Assembly: GCA_037128595.1 (NCBI GenBank)
Contig: JBAXWB010000010.1
Coordinates: forward strand, 1-64,000
Length of the DNA stretch: 64,000 nt
From: a bacterium
GTDB lineage: Bacteria; Verrucomicrobiota; Kiritimatiellia; CAIKKV01; CAITUY01
Reading direction: 5' to 3'
Part shown: positions 1-9,187 of the stretch, one piece after another
How the letters are laid out: each line of letters begins with the position of its first letter
Numbering within the stretch: position 1 is the stretch's first letter
The notes under the pieces: model-generated
Database searches by the model: none
What the model saw: the letters and a program-made list of their open reading frames with translations, nothing else
What the model was told of the DNA's origin: nothing
Made by a program: the position numbers and the translations under genes

Positions 1-34
1 ACCGCGTGACCTTTTCATACAACAGGTGTTGCAT
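1..34 (-). CDS. possible 5' end of a divergent gene (partial)
   Basis: Read on the minus strand, an ATG at 34 opens a frame MQHLLYEKVTR that leaves the window at base 1. The LYEKV run resembles the first residues of GntR-type regulators, and the position, divergent from a sugar operon with a palindrome between them, would suit a regulator. Only eleven codons are visible and no clear ribosome binding site precedes the ATG; a second ATG at 18 opens another frame. This is a weak suggestion only. Confidence 0.22.
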   Translation of the reverse strand, partial: MQHLLYEKVTR

Positions 35-59
35 TAGCTGGTTGCGCGCGGGTGTGATT

Positions 60-82
60 AAACAACTATGTGATAGTTGTTT
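60..82. promoter_or_regulatory. operator-like inverted repeat upstream of the URO-D operon
   Basis: Perfect inverted repeat with arms AAACAACTAT and ATAGTTGTTT around a 3-nt spacer, 67 bases before the first URO-D start codon. Its core AACAACTA-N5-TAGTTGTT occurs again at 9129-9149 in another promoter region, which argues for a specific transcription-factor site rather than chance. The factor is unknown. Confidence 0.7.
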
Positions 83-148
83 TATTGAGAGAATGAGTTT
101 GAAAGACGGGTGCGCGATTGAAGGGGTTGAACGAGGGAGATCGTAATC

Positions 149-1393
149 ATGAAGGACAATGATATCAGTCTATTGCGGGAGCTGGGGAAGAAAGTGGCCG
201 AGGCGGCGGCATTGGAGATCAATGGGCAAACGATCACGATGTGGAAGCGTTTGAACGCGCTCCAGCCCGTGCGGCCCCTGATCATGCTGGACCAGCTTCC
301 CTGGCATGAACTGAATGATACCGGTGAGCTGACGCTTCAGTGCGAGGACTCCTTCCTGCGCTCTGTCGAGTGCGACCTGCGCCAGCAACTCTACAAGTTT
401 ACCCATTTCCGCGGCGATATGGTCATGCCCGGTGCAGTCTGTATTCCCAAGTCCGTTCAAACCGTGCCGACCTTCCGTCCCGCCGAGGAAACCCTGGCAA
501 CCCAGGCGGATAACGATGTGGTCTCGCATGCCTATTCGGATGTGATCCCCGACGAGGAGGCGCTGGAGCGCATGGCCATGCCGGTGGTGTCGGTAGACGA
601 GGCCGCCGATTGCAAGCACCTGGAGATCGCGACCAGTGTTTTTGACGGGATTCTGCCAGTCAGACTGGTCGGACCCACCTGGGGTTTTAGTTTCTATGCC
701 GGCCTGTGGGATCAGATCACCATGTTGCGCGGCCCGGAGCGGGTGCTCTACGATTTAGTTGACCGGCCGGAATTCTCTCAACAGGTGATGGCTAAGTTTG
801 TCCGGATGTCGCTCAGTGTGGTGGATCAATATGAGGCGCTAGGGCTTTTTGATGTGGGTGCCCCCTCGGTTCATTGTACCGGTGCCTACACCGACGCCTT
901 GCCTGCCCCGGGATATGACGGGAAGAAAGCGCGGGCGGGGGATGTCTGGGCATTCGGACTGGCACAAATTTTCTCGACGGTCTCGCCTGCGATGCATGAG
1001 GAGTTTGAGATCGACCTGATTAAACCGTTGCTGGATCGGTTCGGGTTAGTCTACTACGGTTGTTGTGATCCGATGGACCGGAAGATCGATATCGTGCGCA
1101 AACTCAAGAATGTGCGCAAAATATCGATGAGTCCCTGGGCGGACACCGAGCGCGGGGCCGCCGAAATGGGGGGTGATTTTGTGTTCTCGGCCAAGCCAAA
1201 TCCCTCCTTTGTCGCCATGGAGACCTTTGATGAGGCGCTCGTGCGCCAGGAATTACGGCATATCGTGTTGACATGCCGGAAATACAACACCCCCTGCGAA
1301 CTCATTCTCAAGGATGTCAGCACCATCAAGCATCAACCTCAACGTCTGACCCAATGGGAACGCATTGCCTGGGAAGAGGCGAACGAGGCCTGA
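149..1393 (+). CDS. uroporphyrinogen decarboxylase (URO-D) family protein, probable methyltransferase-related
   Basis: 414 aa, soluble, with the overall character of the URO-D superfamily. This superfamily includes true uroporphyrinogen decarboxylases and the zinc methyltransferases that move methyl groups to and from corrinoid proteins. A YGCCDP segment near residue 303 sits where zinc methyltransferases carry their metal-binding Cys, but a standard H-x-C...C triad is not obvious. The ATG at 149 has a good ribosome site (GAGGGAG) eight bases upstream. It is first in a rightward operon with a second URO-D gene 30 bases on. No heme pathway genes are near, so a role in methyl transfer or sugar metabolism is more likely than heme synthesis; the substrate is unknown. 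Confidence 0.85.
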   Translation: MKDNDISLLRELGKKVAEAAALEINGQTITMWKRLNALQPVRPLIMLDQLPWHELNDTGELTLQCEDSFLRSVECDLRQQLYKFTHFRGDMVMPGAVCIPKSVQTVPTFRPAEETLATQADNDVVSHAYSDVIPDEEALERMAMPVVSVDEAADCKHLEIATSVFDGILPVRLVGPTWGFSFYAGLWDQITMLRGPERVLYDLVDRPEFSQQVMAKFVRMSLSVVDQYEALGLFDVGAPSVHCTGAYTDALPAPGYDGKKARAGDVWAFGLAQIFSTVSPAMHEEFEIDLIKPLLDRFGLVYYGCCDPMDRKIDIVRKLKNVRKISMSPWADTERGAAEMGGDFVFSAKPNPSFVAMETFDEALVRQELRHIVLTCRKYNTPCELILKDVSTIKHQPQRLTQWERIAWEEANEA

Positions 1394-1423
1394 ACAATTT
1401 GACGCGATGAGGGGAGGGTAATT

Positions 1424-2641
1424 ATGAGCATGTTTGAGACCTTTGGTAAAACCTGTGGATCAATTCGCAAGCCCGGTGCACTGATAAAGTTAGAGCGCAT
1501 GCGCACAGCACTGCGGCATCAGGAGCCGGATAGGGTGCCTGTCAGCGATTTCTTTTGGGGTGGATTTATCCGGCGCTGGCGTGAGGAGTTGGGACTACCT
1601 CCAGATGCCAATCCTTACTATTACTATGATCTGGACTGGATTGTCACGGTTCCGAACATGGACCCTTGGATTCGGCCGTTTGAGGTATTGCAGGAAACAC
1701 CCCGCGAAGTCACGGTGAAAACCGGTTTCGGCGCGATTATGCGCAAGGTGTTCGACTTTCCCATGCCCGAGTTTGTGGGCTGGGAAATAGACTCCCTTGA
1801 AAAACTCGAGGCCGCAGTTAAGACTTTTGATTCCCCCTACGATCTGCGCCGATATTTTAACGCAGGTGACAATCAGATCGCAGGGGTAGGCGACGGCTTT
1901 GAGCGCAATAGTCCTCCTTGGGTGGACACGGTCGCCTCCCTATGGCCTGATTTTCCAGTATTTGGGAGTATCATCGAGGTCAATGAATGCCTGACACGTC
2001 TGATTGGTCCGGAAAACCACATGCTTTGGTTGGGTCTGGAGCCCGAACGAATGGCGGAGGCCGTGGCACGGATCGGGCAATTCTATCTGGATTGTGCCAA
2101 GGCGCAAATTGACGCCGCTTCGGGTAAACTTGACGGGTTTGTGATCTGGGGGGACTTTGCCTATAAATGCGGCACCTTTATGCAGCCCGAATTCTGGCGC
2201 AAGCACTACAAGCCCTGGGTGAAGGCAATTTCCGACCACGCACATTCAAAGGGCCTGATGGTGATCTATCATGGGTGTGGAAATGTCAACGCCGTCATCC
2301 GGGATTTTGCCGAAATGGCCATCGATGCCTACAATCCGCTTGAAGTCAAAGCCGGTATGGATGTGGTGGTTTTAAGGAAGGAACTCGAACACTCCCTGGG
2401 GTTCTGCGGCAATAGCGATATTCAGGTTTGGGAGAAGGGTGATCCTGAGGCCATTAAAAAGGAGATTCTTCGCAAGTTAAACGCAGCGAAGGGCGGTGGG
2501 TATATATTCCAGTCAGACCACTCGGTGGCCAGTAATGTGTCGGGCCGGACCTATGACATGATTATAAAATTGGTCCGCAAATATGGCCGTTATCCGCTCA
2601 ATCTCGGAGAGTATGACGAGAGCATGGGGAGGTGGGCATGA
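1424..2641 (+). CDS. URO-D family protein, second copy
   Basis: 405 aa URO-D superfamily protein, clearly diverged from its neighbour upstream. An HGCGN motif near residues 283-287 corresponds to the H-x-C zinc site of corrinoid-dependent methyltransferases, here with the spacing HGC. The C-terminal Cys of that site seems replaced: the region reads SDHSVASN instead of a G-C-x-I-P segment. It may therefore be a demetallated paralogue or act on another substrate. The start ATG follows a GGGAGGG ribosome site. Its stop overlaps the next start as ATGA (2638-2641), indicating translational coupling with L-rhamnose mutarotase. Confidence 0.85.
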   Translation: MSMFETFGKTCGSIRKPGALIKLERMRTALRHQEPDRVPVSDFFWGGFIRRWREELGLPPDANPYYYYDLDWIVTVPNMDPWIRPFEVLQETPREVTVKTGFGAIMRKVFDFPMPEFVGWEIDSLEKLEAAVKTFDSPYDLRRYFNAGDNQIAGVGDGFERNSPPWVDTVASLWPDFPVFGSIIEVNECLTRLIGPENHMLWLGLEPERMAEAVARIGQFYLDCAKAQIDAASGKLDGFVIWGDFAYKCGTFMQPEFWRKHYKPWVKAISDHAHSKGLMVIYHGCGNVNAVIRDFAEMAIDAYNPLEVKAGMDVVVLRKELEHSLGFCGNSDIQVWEKGDPEAIKKEILRKLNAAKGGGYIFQSDHSVASNVSGRTYDMIIKLVRKYGRYPLNLGEYDESMGRWA

Positions 2642-2976
2642 CACGATATGGGGCGGTGATTGGGTTGAAGGGTGAGAAGCTTGGGGAATATAAAACGCTA
2701 CACACGGCTGTCTGGCCTGAGGTGCTGAAAATGATTGCCGAGTGCAACATCCGGAATTACTCCATCTATCTGCGAAGAATGTCTGACGGGAATCAATATT
2801 TGTTCAGCTATTTCGAATATACCGGCTTGGATTTTGCGGCGGACAGTGCCCGGATGGCAGCCGATCCCACTACCCAGAGATGGTGGTCATTCTGTATGCC
2901 CTGCCAGAATCCACTTCCGGATCGCGCAGAGAATGAATGGTGGGCGGCGATGGAGGAGGTCTTCCATTGCGATTGA
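2638..2976 (+). CDS. rhaM: L-rhamnose mutarotase
   Basis: 112 aa, close to the usual ~104 aa of RhaM, which interconverts alpha and beta anomers of L-rhamnose. Counting from the ATG at 2638, Tyr18 and His22 fall at the positions of the catalytic Tyr/His pair of E. coli RhaM, and the QRWW segment at 80-83 matches its conserved Trp pair. A GTG six bases earlier is also open, but the ATG overlaps the upstream stop (ATGA) and has an AGG-rich ribosome site inside the previous gene. RhaM-like proteins can also serve other deoxy sugars such as fucose, so the exact sugar is inferred. Confidence 0.88.
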   Translation: MTRYGAVIGLKGEKLGEYKTLHTAVWPEVLKMIAECNIRNYSIYLRRMSDGNQYLFSYFEYTGLDFAADSARMAADPTTQRWWSFCMPCQNPLPDRAENEWWAAMEEVFHCD

Positions 2977-3003
2977 GGTGAAGGGGCAATAGGAGTCGCA
3001 CAG

Positions 3004-5505
3004 ATGACAGGCAATTCAGAAAATCGACCTTCGAGGCACGCTATTCATATGGGGAAACCCTGTCCCCGGTTCATGGAAGGGGCGCTCCTGGGGAACGGAG
3101 CGCTTGGGGTCGTGGTCTGTACGAGGCCGGATGCGGTGGTGTTGCGGTTCGGCCACAATAATGTCTGGGATATCCGCATCGCCGAGGAGAATTGGGATAA
3201 AGTTCGCACCTTTGAAGAGATTTTCGGGCTCGCCAGGGAGGCGGCTAAAACCGGGGTTCCCCGTGAGACGGCGGACTGGGATCAATACTACACGGCGATG
3301 TTGGCCAACATGCGCTTCCCGTATCCGCGACCCTATCCCTGCGGTTCGCTGGTATTGGGCTTTGATCGGCGCGAGGCCGAATTACTGGGGCATCGACTCG
3401 ATCCGGCAACTGGATTGTGCGAGGTGTTCTTCCTCGTCGGCGGTTGCCTGGCCCGGTTGGAAATCTTTACCGATATGGAGCAAGACCGCGTCTGGCTGCG
3501 GTTTCTCAATGAGCGGGGTCAACCAATGGCCGCGCCGTTTAACCGGGTGAATCTGATCCCTGAAGTCCTTTCCCGCGGCAAATTGCCCGCTCCGCTTGCG
3601 GTTCAGGGATTGCCTATGTCCAGCATGGCCTTCCGCCAGCGACTCTGCCGCTTACGACCCGGCTTGGAGGAGGGGCATGCCGCTCTGCATAGTATGGATG
3701 GCTTTCCGGGTAGTGGTGTGGCCACCAAGGATCTGGCGGATTCCGAGGTGACTGAAAATGCCGATCCCCGTGATAAAATGGTGCAGGTGACGGCTTGTTT
3801 TAACGGTCAGCTCCAACGCACGGATCGTCCCTGGATCGATAACATGGGCTCGCAACCATCGATGGATGCGCTGGAACGTGCCTTGCCGGGGACGTATCCC
3901 TTTGTCGCGTGCGTGCAACTCGATGAAGGGCTGGCCACGCGGCAGGTGGCGCCTGAGTCATTGCCTGAGGTCAGTTCGGGGGCGTTTGCCGCCACCCGGC
4001 AGCATGCGGTGGAGAATTGGGATTCCTATTGGTCAAAGTCGGCGGTGTCGCTTGACGATGAGGCGCTGGAAGCGGCCTGGTATCGCAACCTCTATTTTAT
4101 GCACTGTGCGGTGCGGCCCGGTGTCACCTGTCCCGGTCTCTACGCCAACTGGAGTTATGGCACCATCGGGAGTTGCTGGCATGGTGATTATCACATGGAT
4201 TACAATGCCCAGCAGCCGAACTGGGGCCTGTTCACCAGTAACCATGCAGACAAGCATCTGCCCTACGTGGATCTGGTGGAAAAACTGGTTCCGCTGGCCC
4301 GCCGGAATGCCCGTGAGTATTACCAGCTCCGTGGCGCGGCCTACCCCCACACGGCGTTCGGGGTCGAGATGACCATCCCTCCGAGCCTGCCGGTGCCCGA
4401 CATGGGGTGGATGATGTGCGAAACACCCTGGACCGTTCAGAGTCTCTGGTGGCACTACCGGTACACTCTGGACCGGGAGTTTCTCGCGCAGCGGGCATTT
4501 GTGCCGATCCGTGAGGCGGTGCTGTTCCTGGTGGACTACCTGAAGCGGCAGGACGCCCACGGCCCACAGTGGGGCGATGAGGCCTATCATGTGTTCCCTA
4601 CGGTGCCGCCCGAGTTGTATTGCCTCAAGGCCGACCTCAGCAAGAACCGGGATTGCATTGCCGACCTGACGCTCATCACGTTCCTATTCCGGGCCTATGG
4701 CGAAGCCTGCAAGGCGTTGGAGTGCGAGCAGACCGAGGCTGAACTGTTGGGCGAGGTACGTGAGATTCTGGAGCACTTTCCCGCCTATCCCACGGCCGAT
4801 TCCCCGCGCGGAACTGTTTTTGTAACCGTGCCATCGGAGAATCCCGAGATTGTGCAGAACTGTCCCGTGAGTCTGATGCCGGTTTTCCCCGGCGAGGCGA
4901 TTGGTCTGGCCACGCGTGAAACGAATCCACGGCTGTATGAGATTGCTGCCAACACCTACCGCAACCAACGGAACGAGGGGGGAAACGAGTTGGTCTTCCT
5001 GAATATGCAGGCCGCCCGCCTCGGCCTACTTGATCTGGAAAGATTCAAGCGCCAGTTGGAGTATTGTCGGATGCCCAATGGCTCCTACACCGACATGGTG
5101 CTCCAGGTGGGGGGGCGCTATTCGGATCGTACGCCGTTTGAGTTTATGGACACCGTGGGGGTCTGGTACGAAAACTTTGCGGTACCGGGCGTCATTAATG
5201 AATGCCTGCTGCAGAGCCACGATGAAACGCTTCGGGTCTTTCCCAACTGGCCCCATGCGGTGCGGGCGGAATTTACGACGCTTCGCGCAAAAGGGGCGTT
5301 CCTGGTCAGCGCCGCCTGCAACCACGGGGCGGTGGAATGGATTGAGGTTTTAAGCGAGGCCGGTCAGCCACTCCGGATCCACCTGCCGTGGCCGGACGGC
5401 GCACGGTGTCAAAGCCCTGCGGGAGAGTTGACGCTCCAACAGGTCTATTGGGAAACGACCACCCTTCCCGGAGATCGTTTCCGGTTCACTACGGTAATTC
5501 GATAG
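3004..5505 (+). CDS. GH95-like six-hairpin glycoside hydrolase
   Basis: 833 aa, no signal peptide, so probably cytoplasmic. The N-terminal FMEGALLGNGALGVVV run and the central CWHGDYHMDYNAQQPNWGL segment are typical of the (alpha/alpha)6 family around GH95 (alpha-L-fucosidases and galactosidases); the N-x-N pair of classical GH95 is here D-Y-N, so specificity is uncertain. The start at 3004 has an AGGAG ribosome site 9-10 bases upstream. It closes the first rightward gene group. With a rhamnose mutarotase just upstream, a deoxyhexose-releasing role (fucose- or rhamnose-type) is plausible but inferred. Confidence 0.75.
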   Translation: MTGNSENRPSRHAIHMGKPCPRFMEGALLGNGALGVVVCTRPDAVVLRFGHNNVWDIRIAEENWDKVRTFEEIFGLAREAAKTGVPRETADWDQYYTAMLANMRFPYPRPYPCGSLVLGFDRREAELLGHRLDPATGLCEVFFLVGGCLARLEIFTDMEQDRVWLRFLNERGQPMAAPFNRVNLIPEVLSRGKLPAPLAVQGLPMSSMAFRQRLCRLRPGLEEGHAALHSMDGFPGSGVATKDLADSEVTENADPRDKMVQVTACFNGQLQRTDRPWIDNMGSQPSMDALERALPGTYPFVACVQLDEGLATRQVAPESLPEVSSGAFAATRQHAVENWDSYWSKSAVSLDDEALEAAWYRNLYFMHCAVRPGVTCPGLYANWSYGTIGSCWHGDYHMDYNAQQPNWGLFTSNHADKHLPYVDLVEKLVPLARRNAREYYQLRGAAYPHTAFGVEMTIPPSLPVPDMGWMMCETPWTVQSLWWHYRYTLDREFLAQRAFVPIREAVLFLVDYLKRQDAHGPQWGDEAYHVFPTVPPELYCLKADLSKNRDCIADLTLITFLFRAYGEACKALECEQTEAELLGEVREILEHFPAYPTADSPRGTVFVTVPSENPEIVQNCPVSLMPVFPGEAIGLATRETNPRLYEIAANTYRNQRNEGGNELVFLNMQAARLGLLDLERFKRQLEYCRMPNGSYTDMVLQVGGRYSDRTPFEFMDTVGVWYENFAVPGVINECLLQSHDETLRVFPNWPHAVRAEFTTLRAKGAFLVSAACNHGAVEWIEVLSEAGQPLRIHLPWPDGARCQSPAGELTLQQVYWETTTLPGDRFRFTTVIR

Positions 5506-5599
5506 ACCACCGCTTAACATGTTGCACCTATGGTGATATATTTGCTTTAGGCTGTTGAAAACTTCTACAACAAAGGGATGAATACATCCAGGTGATCGC

Positions 5600-5613
5600 C
5601 GTTCAGGTGAACG
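5600..5613. repeat. short palindrome between convergent genes
   Basis: CGTTCA-GG-TGAACG, in the 133-base gap between the GH95-like gene and the leftward toxin gene. The 2-nt loop makes it a poor RNA hairpin and there is no T-tract, so it is not a convincing terminator. Nothing else was seen in this gap. Confidence 0.25.
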
Positions 5614-5638
5614 TTGCTGAGAACGCGCTGTTCCCGGT

Positions 5639-5947
5639 TTATAGTTGTTTAATGTAGTCTTGTGCCCCGTAAAAGAAGCGAAGGACGTAAACGGTGTTGG
5701 AATTCTCGTCGATACGGAATATCAATAGGTAATTGTCAATCAGGGCTTTGCGATATCTTTTGTTCTTGAGGTAAGTATCCCCACATTCGCTGAACATTCG
5801 GGGCGTGCTCTTGAGTGATCCATAGCACTCTCCGATTATGTCCAATAGCGCAGAAGCGGCTGAAGGATTCATAAGCTTAACGGCGATGTAATCCACAATG
5901 CCGTCCAAGTCCTGTTCAGCGCTTCTGGTTATGAGAAGCTTATACAT
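5639..5947 (-). CDS. RelE/ParE family toxin
   Basis: 102 aa, the standard size for this family. The MYKLLITRSAEQDLDGIVDYIA opening (read as two motifs, LITRSAEQDL and IVDYIA) and the C-terminal YRKALIDNYLLIFRID and YVLRFFYGAQDY segments are hallmarks of ParE/RelE toxins. ParE members poison gyrase and RelE members cut mRNA; the sequence does not settle which. The start overlaps the antitoxin's 3' end by eight bases, giving the usual antitoxin-then-toxin order. The pair is inserted between two glycosidase genes on the opposite strand to the operon. Confidence 0.88.
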   Translation of the reverse strand: MYKLLITRSAEQDLDGIVDYIAVKLMNPSAASALLDIIGECYGSLKSTPRMFSECGDTYLKNKRYRKALIDNYLLIFRIDENSNTVYVLRFFYGAQDYIKQL

Positions 5948-6200
5948 GGCGCTTGGTCCGGAGTTTCTTCAGGGACGTTTCCGCATCAACAACCCTGCCT
6001 CGAGAAATGTGGGATTCCGCCTCCTCGATCCTGGCATAGACGTCCAGTTTTGCCAGACTGTCTTCATAGCGTTTGATGCTCATGATGACCATGTCGCCAT
6101 AACCGTTCTTGGTGATGAAAATTGGAGCATCCGCCAAACGGCATTTTTCTGAAATGTCCACCGTGTTCTTTAAATCTCGGATGGGTATGATTTGTGGCAT
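5940..6200 (-). CDS. Phd/YefM family antitoxin
   Basis: 86 aa. The N-terminal IIPIRDLKNT and PIFITKNGYGDMVIMS segments match the Phd/YefM fold, which dimerises to bind operator DNA; the charged C-terminal part would neutralise the toxin encoded just downstream. The ATG lies 17 bases from a near-perfect palindrome (6218-6237), as expected for autoregulation. Confidence 0.9.
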   Translation of the reverse strand: MPQIIPIRDLKNTVDISEKCRLADAPIFITKNGYGDMVIMSIKRYEDSLAKLDVYARIEEAESHISRGRVVDAETSLKKLRTKRHV

Positions 6201-6217
6201 AATCGATTCTCCTTATG

Positions 6218-6237
6218 TGTGGCATATTTATACCACA
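6218..6237. promoter_or_regulatory. antitoxin operator palindrome
   Basis: 20-base inverted repeat with outer arms TGTGG/CCACA and nearly symmetric interior, just upstream of the antitoxin start. Read on the minus strand it also contains TATAAATAT, a possible -10 element, so bound antitoxin would block its own promoter. Confidence 0.6.
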
Positions 6238-6290
6238 ATAAGGCCATCATGGCAATGGGGTCCTTGCGGATCTTCTCATCAATCGACTTA

Positions 6291-9125
6291 TTACCGGGTT
6301 GGGGCGGCGGGTAAGACTGCGACCTTCGAGCAACCGCGGGTCAGCCCGGTTTTGTCGGTGGCGCAGACGATCACGATGTCGTTGTCGATCCCTGCCATGC
6401 CGCTGACCCAGTACACCACGGCTCGACCGGTGCTGGGCCAGGGCAGGTTGGGTAGGTAGGGCGACAGTTTGAACTCTTCCACCACGATCTTGATCAGGGG
6501 GTTGGTCTGGCGCGAGCCGAGCAGAATCACCTGGCGATCAATGGCCAGGGGCGTGGAGAGATAGACGGATTTAATGACGTCTCTTGGCCTACGTTGCAGA
6601 TAACAGGAAGCGGTCGCCACCTCGACAGCGTTTCCGGATTTTCGTAGTGTTGCCGCCAGATCTTCCGCCTGAGCCTTTTCGGATTCCACTCCATATAATA
6701 CAAGAATCGGACCGTGTTTGGGTTGGAGCGACTCGGCGATGCGGTCGGCATCAAAGCAATCTACGGCGGTATTGGTGAACAGGGGTAATACTTGTTCTTT
6801 CACTTTGCACTCCGCCATCGCGGTGTGACCGCTTAACCGGTCGCGGACCCGAACTTTCCAGCCACCTGATGCGGCCGTGGAGCCGATATGGAACGATTCC
6901 TCGTAGCGGCCATCAACGGCCGCCCGCCATACTTTGCAGAACACCGCTCCGTCGGGAGACGTCAGCTCGACTTCAATCGGAACGGTCATGGCTAAAGGCG
7001 TTTTGCCAGCCTGCACGCTCGCCTTGATCCTGATTTGTCCGGCGCTGGCATTGGGCGAGTCCAGCACCACCCCTGTGATGGCGGCGGGAGCGAGGGCCAG
7101 TAGGACGGCATCGCCTTCCGGCAGGTTTAGGTTCAACACACGTTCCTTGACCAGTTGGCTTGTGAACACGTTGTAGACCACATACTGGCCTGCAGGCAGG
7201 GTGACTTTAGCCGAGGCCGGTACGAGGGAATGGCGGGCTCCGGCGACGTCATTCTGGGTCATGTTGACTAACCAGAGGTAACGACCGCCTCCCGCCGCCA
7301 GTTCGGAGGGAAGGAACATTGGATTGTCACAGGTAACAAGAGGGGGCGCAACCGCGCCGAGTGCTGTGCTAAAGGCCTCCATGTTGGGTCGGACCAGGGT
7401 GTCGAAAAGGCGGCGGTCAGAAACCGTATAGGGTTGACCAACCAATCCGTTTCTCGCCGCCGATTCCCAGTCGGCAAAGGCGAAGGGGAGTTTTCGGGCG
7501 CCCTTGATATCGGCTGTGGATCCGGCGTCGAGCATGACACAGCCGCCACCGGAAATGTAGGCTTCAAAGGCGGCCTTAAGCTCTGGCCGGAGCGTGGTCA
7601 ACCCGGGACACAGGATAACTTTGTGTACAAAGGCCTTTTTGTCGAGCAACTCCTCCTCCACCACCCAACTGGAGGGATAGCCACAGGCCATGGCGGTCAA
7701 CCAGGCCGTGGATAGCTTGCCCGGATAGATCAGGCCGGCTTGGGTGATGTCCACCTCCCGCGCGAAATCAACCAGATGCTGATCACGGCTGTGGAAAAGG
7801 CCGACAGCGTCGCGCTGTTTTTTCAGGGTTCCCAGCACTGCTGAAAGGGGGAGGATCTTGTCTGATATCTCCTTTGCCTGGGGCCACGTGTCGGCCCAGT
7901 CCAATGGCCAGGTCAACCCTTCCACTTTGCGCGCCAGTGAGCTGTACACCACGGCGCGGATGGCGTTGTCCGGGGTAATCCCTTGCCAGGGCGCCAGCAT
8001 CCAGAGAGGTTTGTCCCAGGCGCCACTGCGCATGGCATCCACTTCGCCGGCCTGATACCAGAGCCCGAAGTGATAAAGGTTGTAACCGTGTGTTGAGAGG
8101 ACATCGACACCTTTTCCTGTGTCAGGCATATAGTTTCCGTCCTGGATCCATTTCCAGGAATAAAGCTGGCTGTATCCGATCAGCGTTGGATCGACGGCAT
8201 GGATGTCGCGGGTGAATTGGCTGAAGGCTGAGCCGAGGAGGGTGGTACGCCAGCGCATCCAGTCGAGCCAGGCCGGCATATTCTCGCCCGGCTTCCGCCA
8301 GTTGGGTGTAGCCTTTCCGGTTTGAGATGTATAGGTGAGTCGTTGTGAAGGAACAGCCAGGGGGCCAATATAGCCGCCAGGCCCAGCGGTAAAAGGTTCA
8401 TCGGGGTGCATGCTGCGGAGGTCGCCTTGCCCGTTATCACAACCCCAGGTCAATCCCGGCTCGTCGGCGTAGTGCAGGCCGATAAATCCGCCCCCGAGAA
8501 AACGGCCAAATTGGGCAGCCTGCCGGGTTCGGTAGCGCAGGCTGTTGATTACGGCAGGTTCCGACCAATCATTACGGATGTCGACCGGCTGGTGCGTGGC
8601 CGCAAGGGTATAGACGGAACTCCAGCGGGCCTGAGCCTTGACGCAGCGATCCACCAGGGTGGGATCCACGCATAGCATCTCGTAGAAGCTGGCCTTCTGG
8701 AGCATATAGGTATTGAAGCCGTAATCCGCCTGCCAGCGTAGTGCCCGGTCGAGGGTATTGGGATTGGCCTGGTAGTTGCAGATCGTAAAGGGCGTATTGC
8801 GGATACTGGAGACAACTTCAAACGGGAATGAGCGGGCGCCATTTTTATAAATCCATTTTCCGGGTGACAGTGTATTAGGGGAGAGAGTGAGGTGATAACC
8901 ATCGAGGCCGGCTTCTGTCTTCAAGGGAGTGCGGCGACCGGATGGCGACTGTATCTCGGGCGGATTGACTCCACTCACCGGGTCAAAGAGGGGAATGGAT
9001 TCAAAGTCGTAGAAGCAACTGCGTCCGTTCAGCGTGCCGGGACCCTGGTCATCCGCGATAACCGGGCAGGTGATAAGAAAAGCCATGGCCGCAACGGCCA
9101 TCCATCGTCTTGATTCTTGATTCAT
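6291..9125 (-). CDS. secreted GH42-like (beta-galactosidase-type) protein
   Basis: 944 aa with a signal peptide (hydrophobic MAVAAMAFLITCPVIA, then a likely cleavage before DDQG). A TIM-barrel part spans roughly residues 100-450; the segment GLHYADEPGLTWG near 215-230 holds an acidic D-E-P that may be the acid/base residue. A glutamine-amidotransferase-like trimerisation domain follows (LDKKAFVHKVILCPG ... ISGGGCVMLDAGS), the arrangement of GH42 beta-galactosidases. The C-terminal half adds beta-sandwich-like sequence. No close family can be named with certainty. It is divergent from the MFS gene with a shared operator between them, suggesting co-regulation: extracellular cleavage and uptake of the products. 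Confidence 0.7.
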   Translation of the reverse strand: MNQESRRWMAVAAMAFLITCPVIADDQGPGTLNGRSCFYDFESIPLFDPVSGVNPPEIQSPSGRRTPLKTEAGLDGYHLTLSPNTLSPGKWIYKNGARSFPFEVVSSIRNTPFTICNYQANPNTLDRALRWQADYGFNTYMLQKASFYEMLCVDPTLVDRCVKAQARWSSVYTLAATHQPVDIRNDWSEPAVINSLRYRTRQAAQFGRFLGGGFIGLHYADEPGLTWGCDNGQGDLRSMHPDEPFTAGPGGYIGPLAVPSQRLTYTSQTGKATPNWRKPGENMPAWLDWMRWRTTLLGSAFSQFTRDIHAVDPTLIGYSQLYSWKWIQDGNYMPDTGKGVDVLSTHGYNLYHFGLWYQAGEVDAMRSGAWDKPLWMLAPWQGITPDNAIRAVVYSSLARKVEGLTWPLDWADTWPQAKEISDKILPLSAVLGTLKKQRDAVGLFHSRDQHLVDFAREVDITQAGLIYPGKLSTAWLTAMACGYPSSWVVEEELLDKKAFVHKVILCPGLTTLRPELKAAFEAYISGGGCVMLDAGSTADIKGARKLPFAFADWESAARNGLVGQPYTVSDRRLFDTLVRPNMEAFSTALGAVAPPLVTCDNPMFLPSELAAGGGRYLWLVNMTQNDVAGARHSLVPASAKVTLPAGQYVVYNVFTSQLVKERVLNLNLPEGDAVLLALAPAAITGVVLDSPNASAGQIRIKASVQAGKTPLAMTVPIEVELTSPDGAVFCKVWRAAVDGRYEESFHIGSTAASGGWKVRVRDRLSGHTAMAECKVKEQVLPLFTNTAVDCFDADRIAESLQPKHGPILVLYGVESEKAQAEDLAATLRKSGNAVEVATASCYLQRRPRDVIKSVYLSTPLAIDRQVILLGSRQTNPLIKIVVEEFKLSPYLPNLPWPSTGRAVVYWVSGMAGIDNDIVIVCATDKTGLTRGCSKVAVLPAAPTR

Positions 9126-9128
9126 TTC

Positions 9129-9149
9129 AACAACTAGGAAATAGTTGTT
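9129..9149. promoter_or_regulatory. second copy of the operator-like inverted repeat
   Basis: Arms AACAACTA and TAGTTGTT with a 5-nt spacer, identical in arms and spacing to the core of the repeat at 60-82. It lies within the 62-base region between the divergent secreted hydrolase and MFS transporter genes, so a bound regulator could act on both. Confidence 0.72.
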
Positions 9150-9187
9150 TGTTCAATGCAAGAGCAAACCGGAAAGCATATTATCCA

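Noticed and set aside
149-2641. genuine heme-pathway uroporphyrinogen decarboxylase
   Set aside because: No other heme gene near, genes are divergent paralogues in a sugar operon, and Cys motifs point to methyltransferase relatives.
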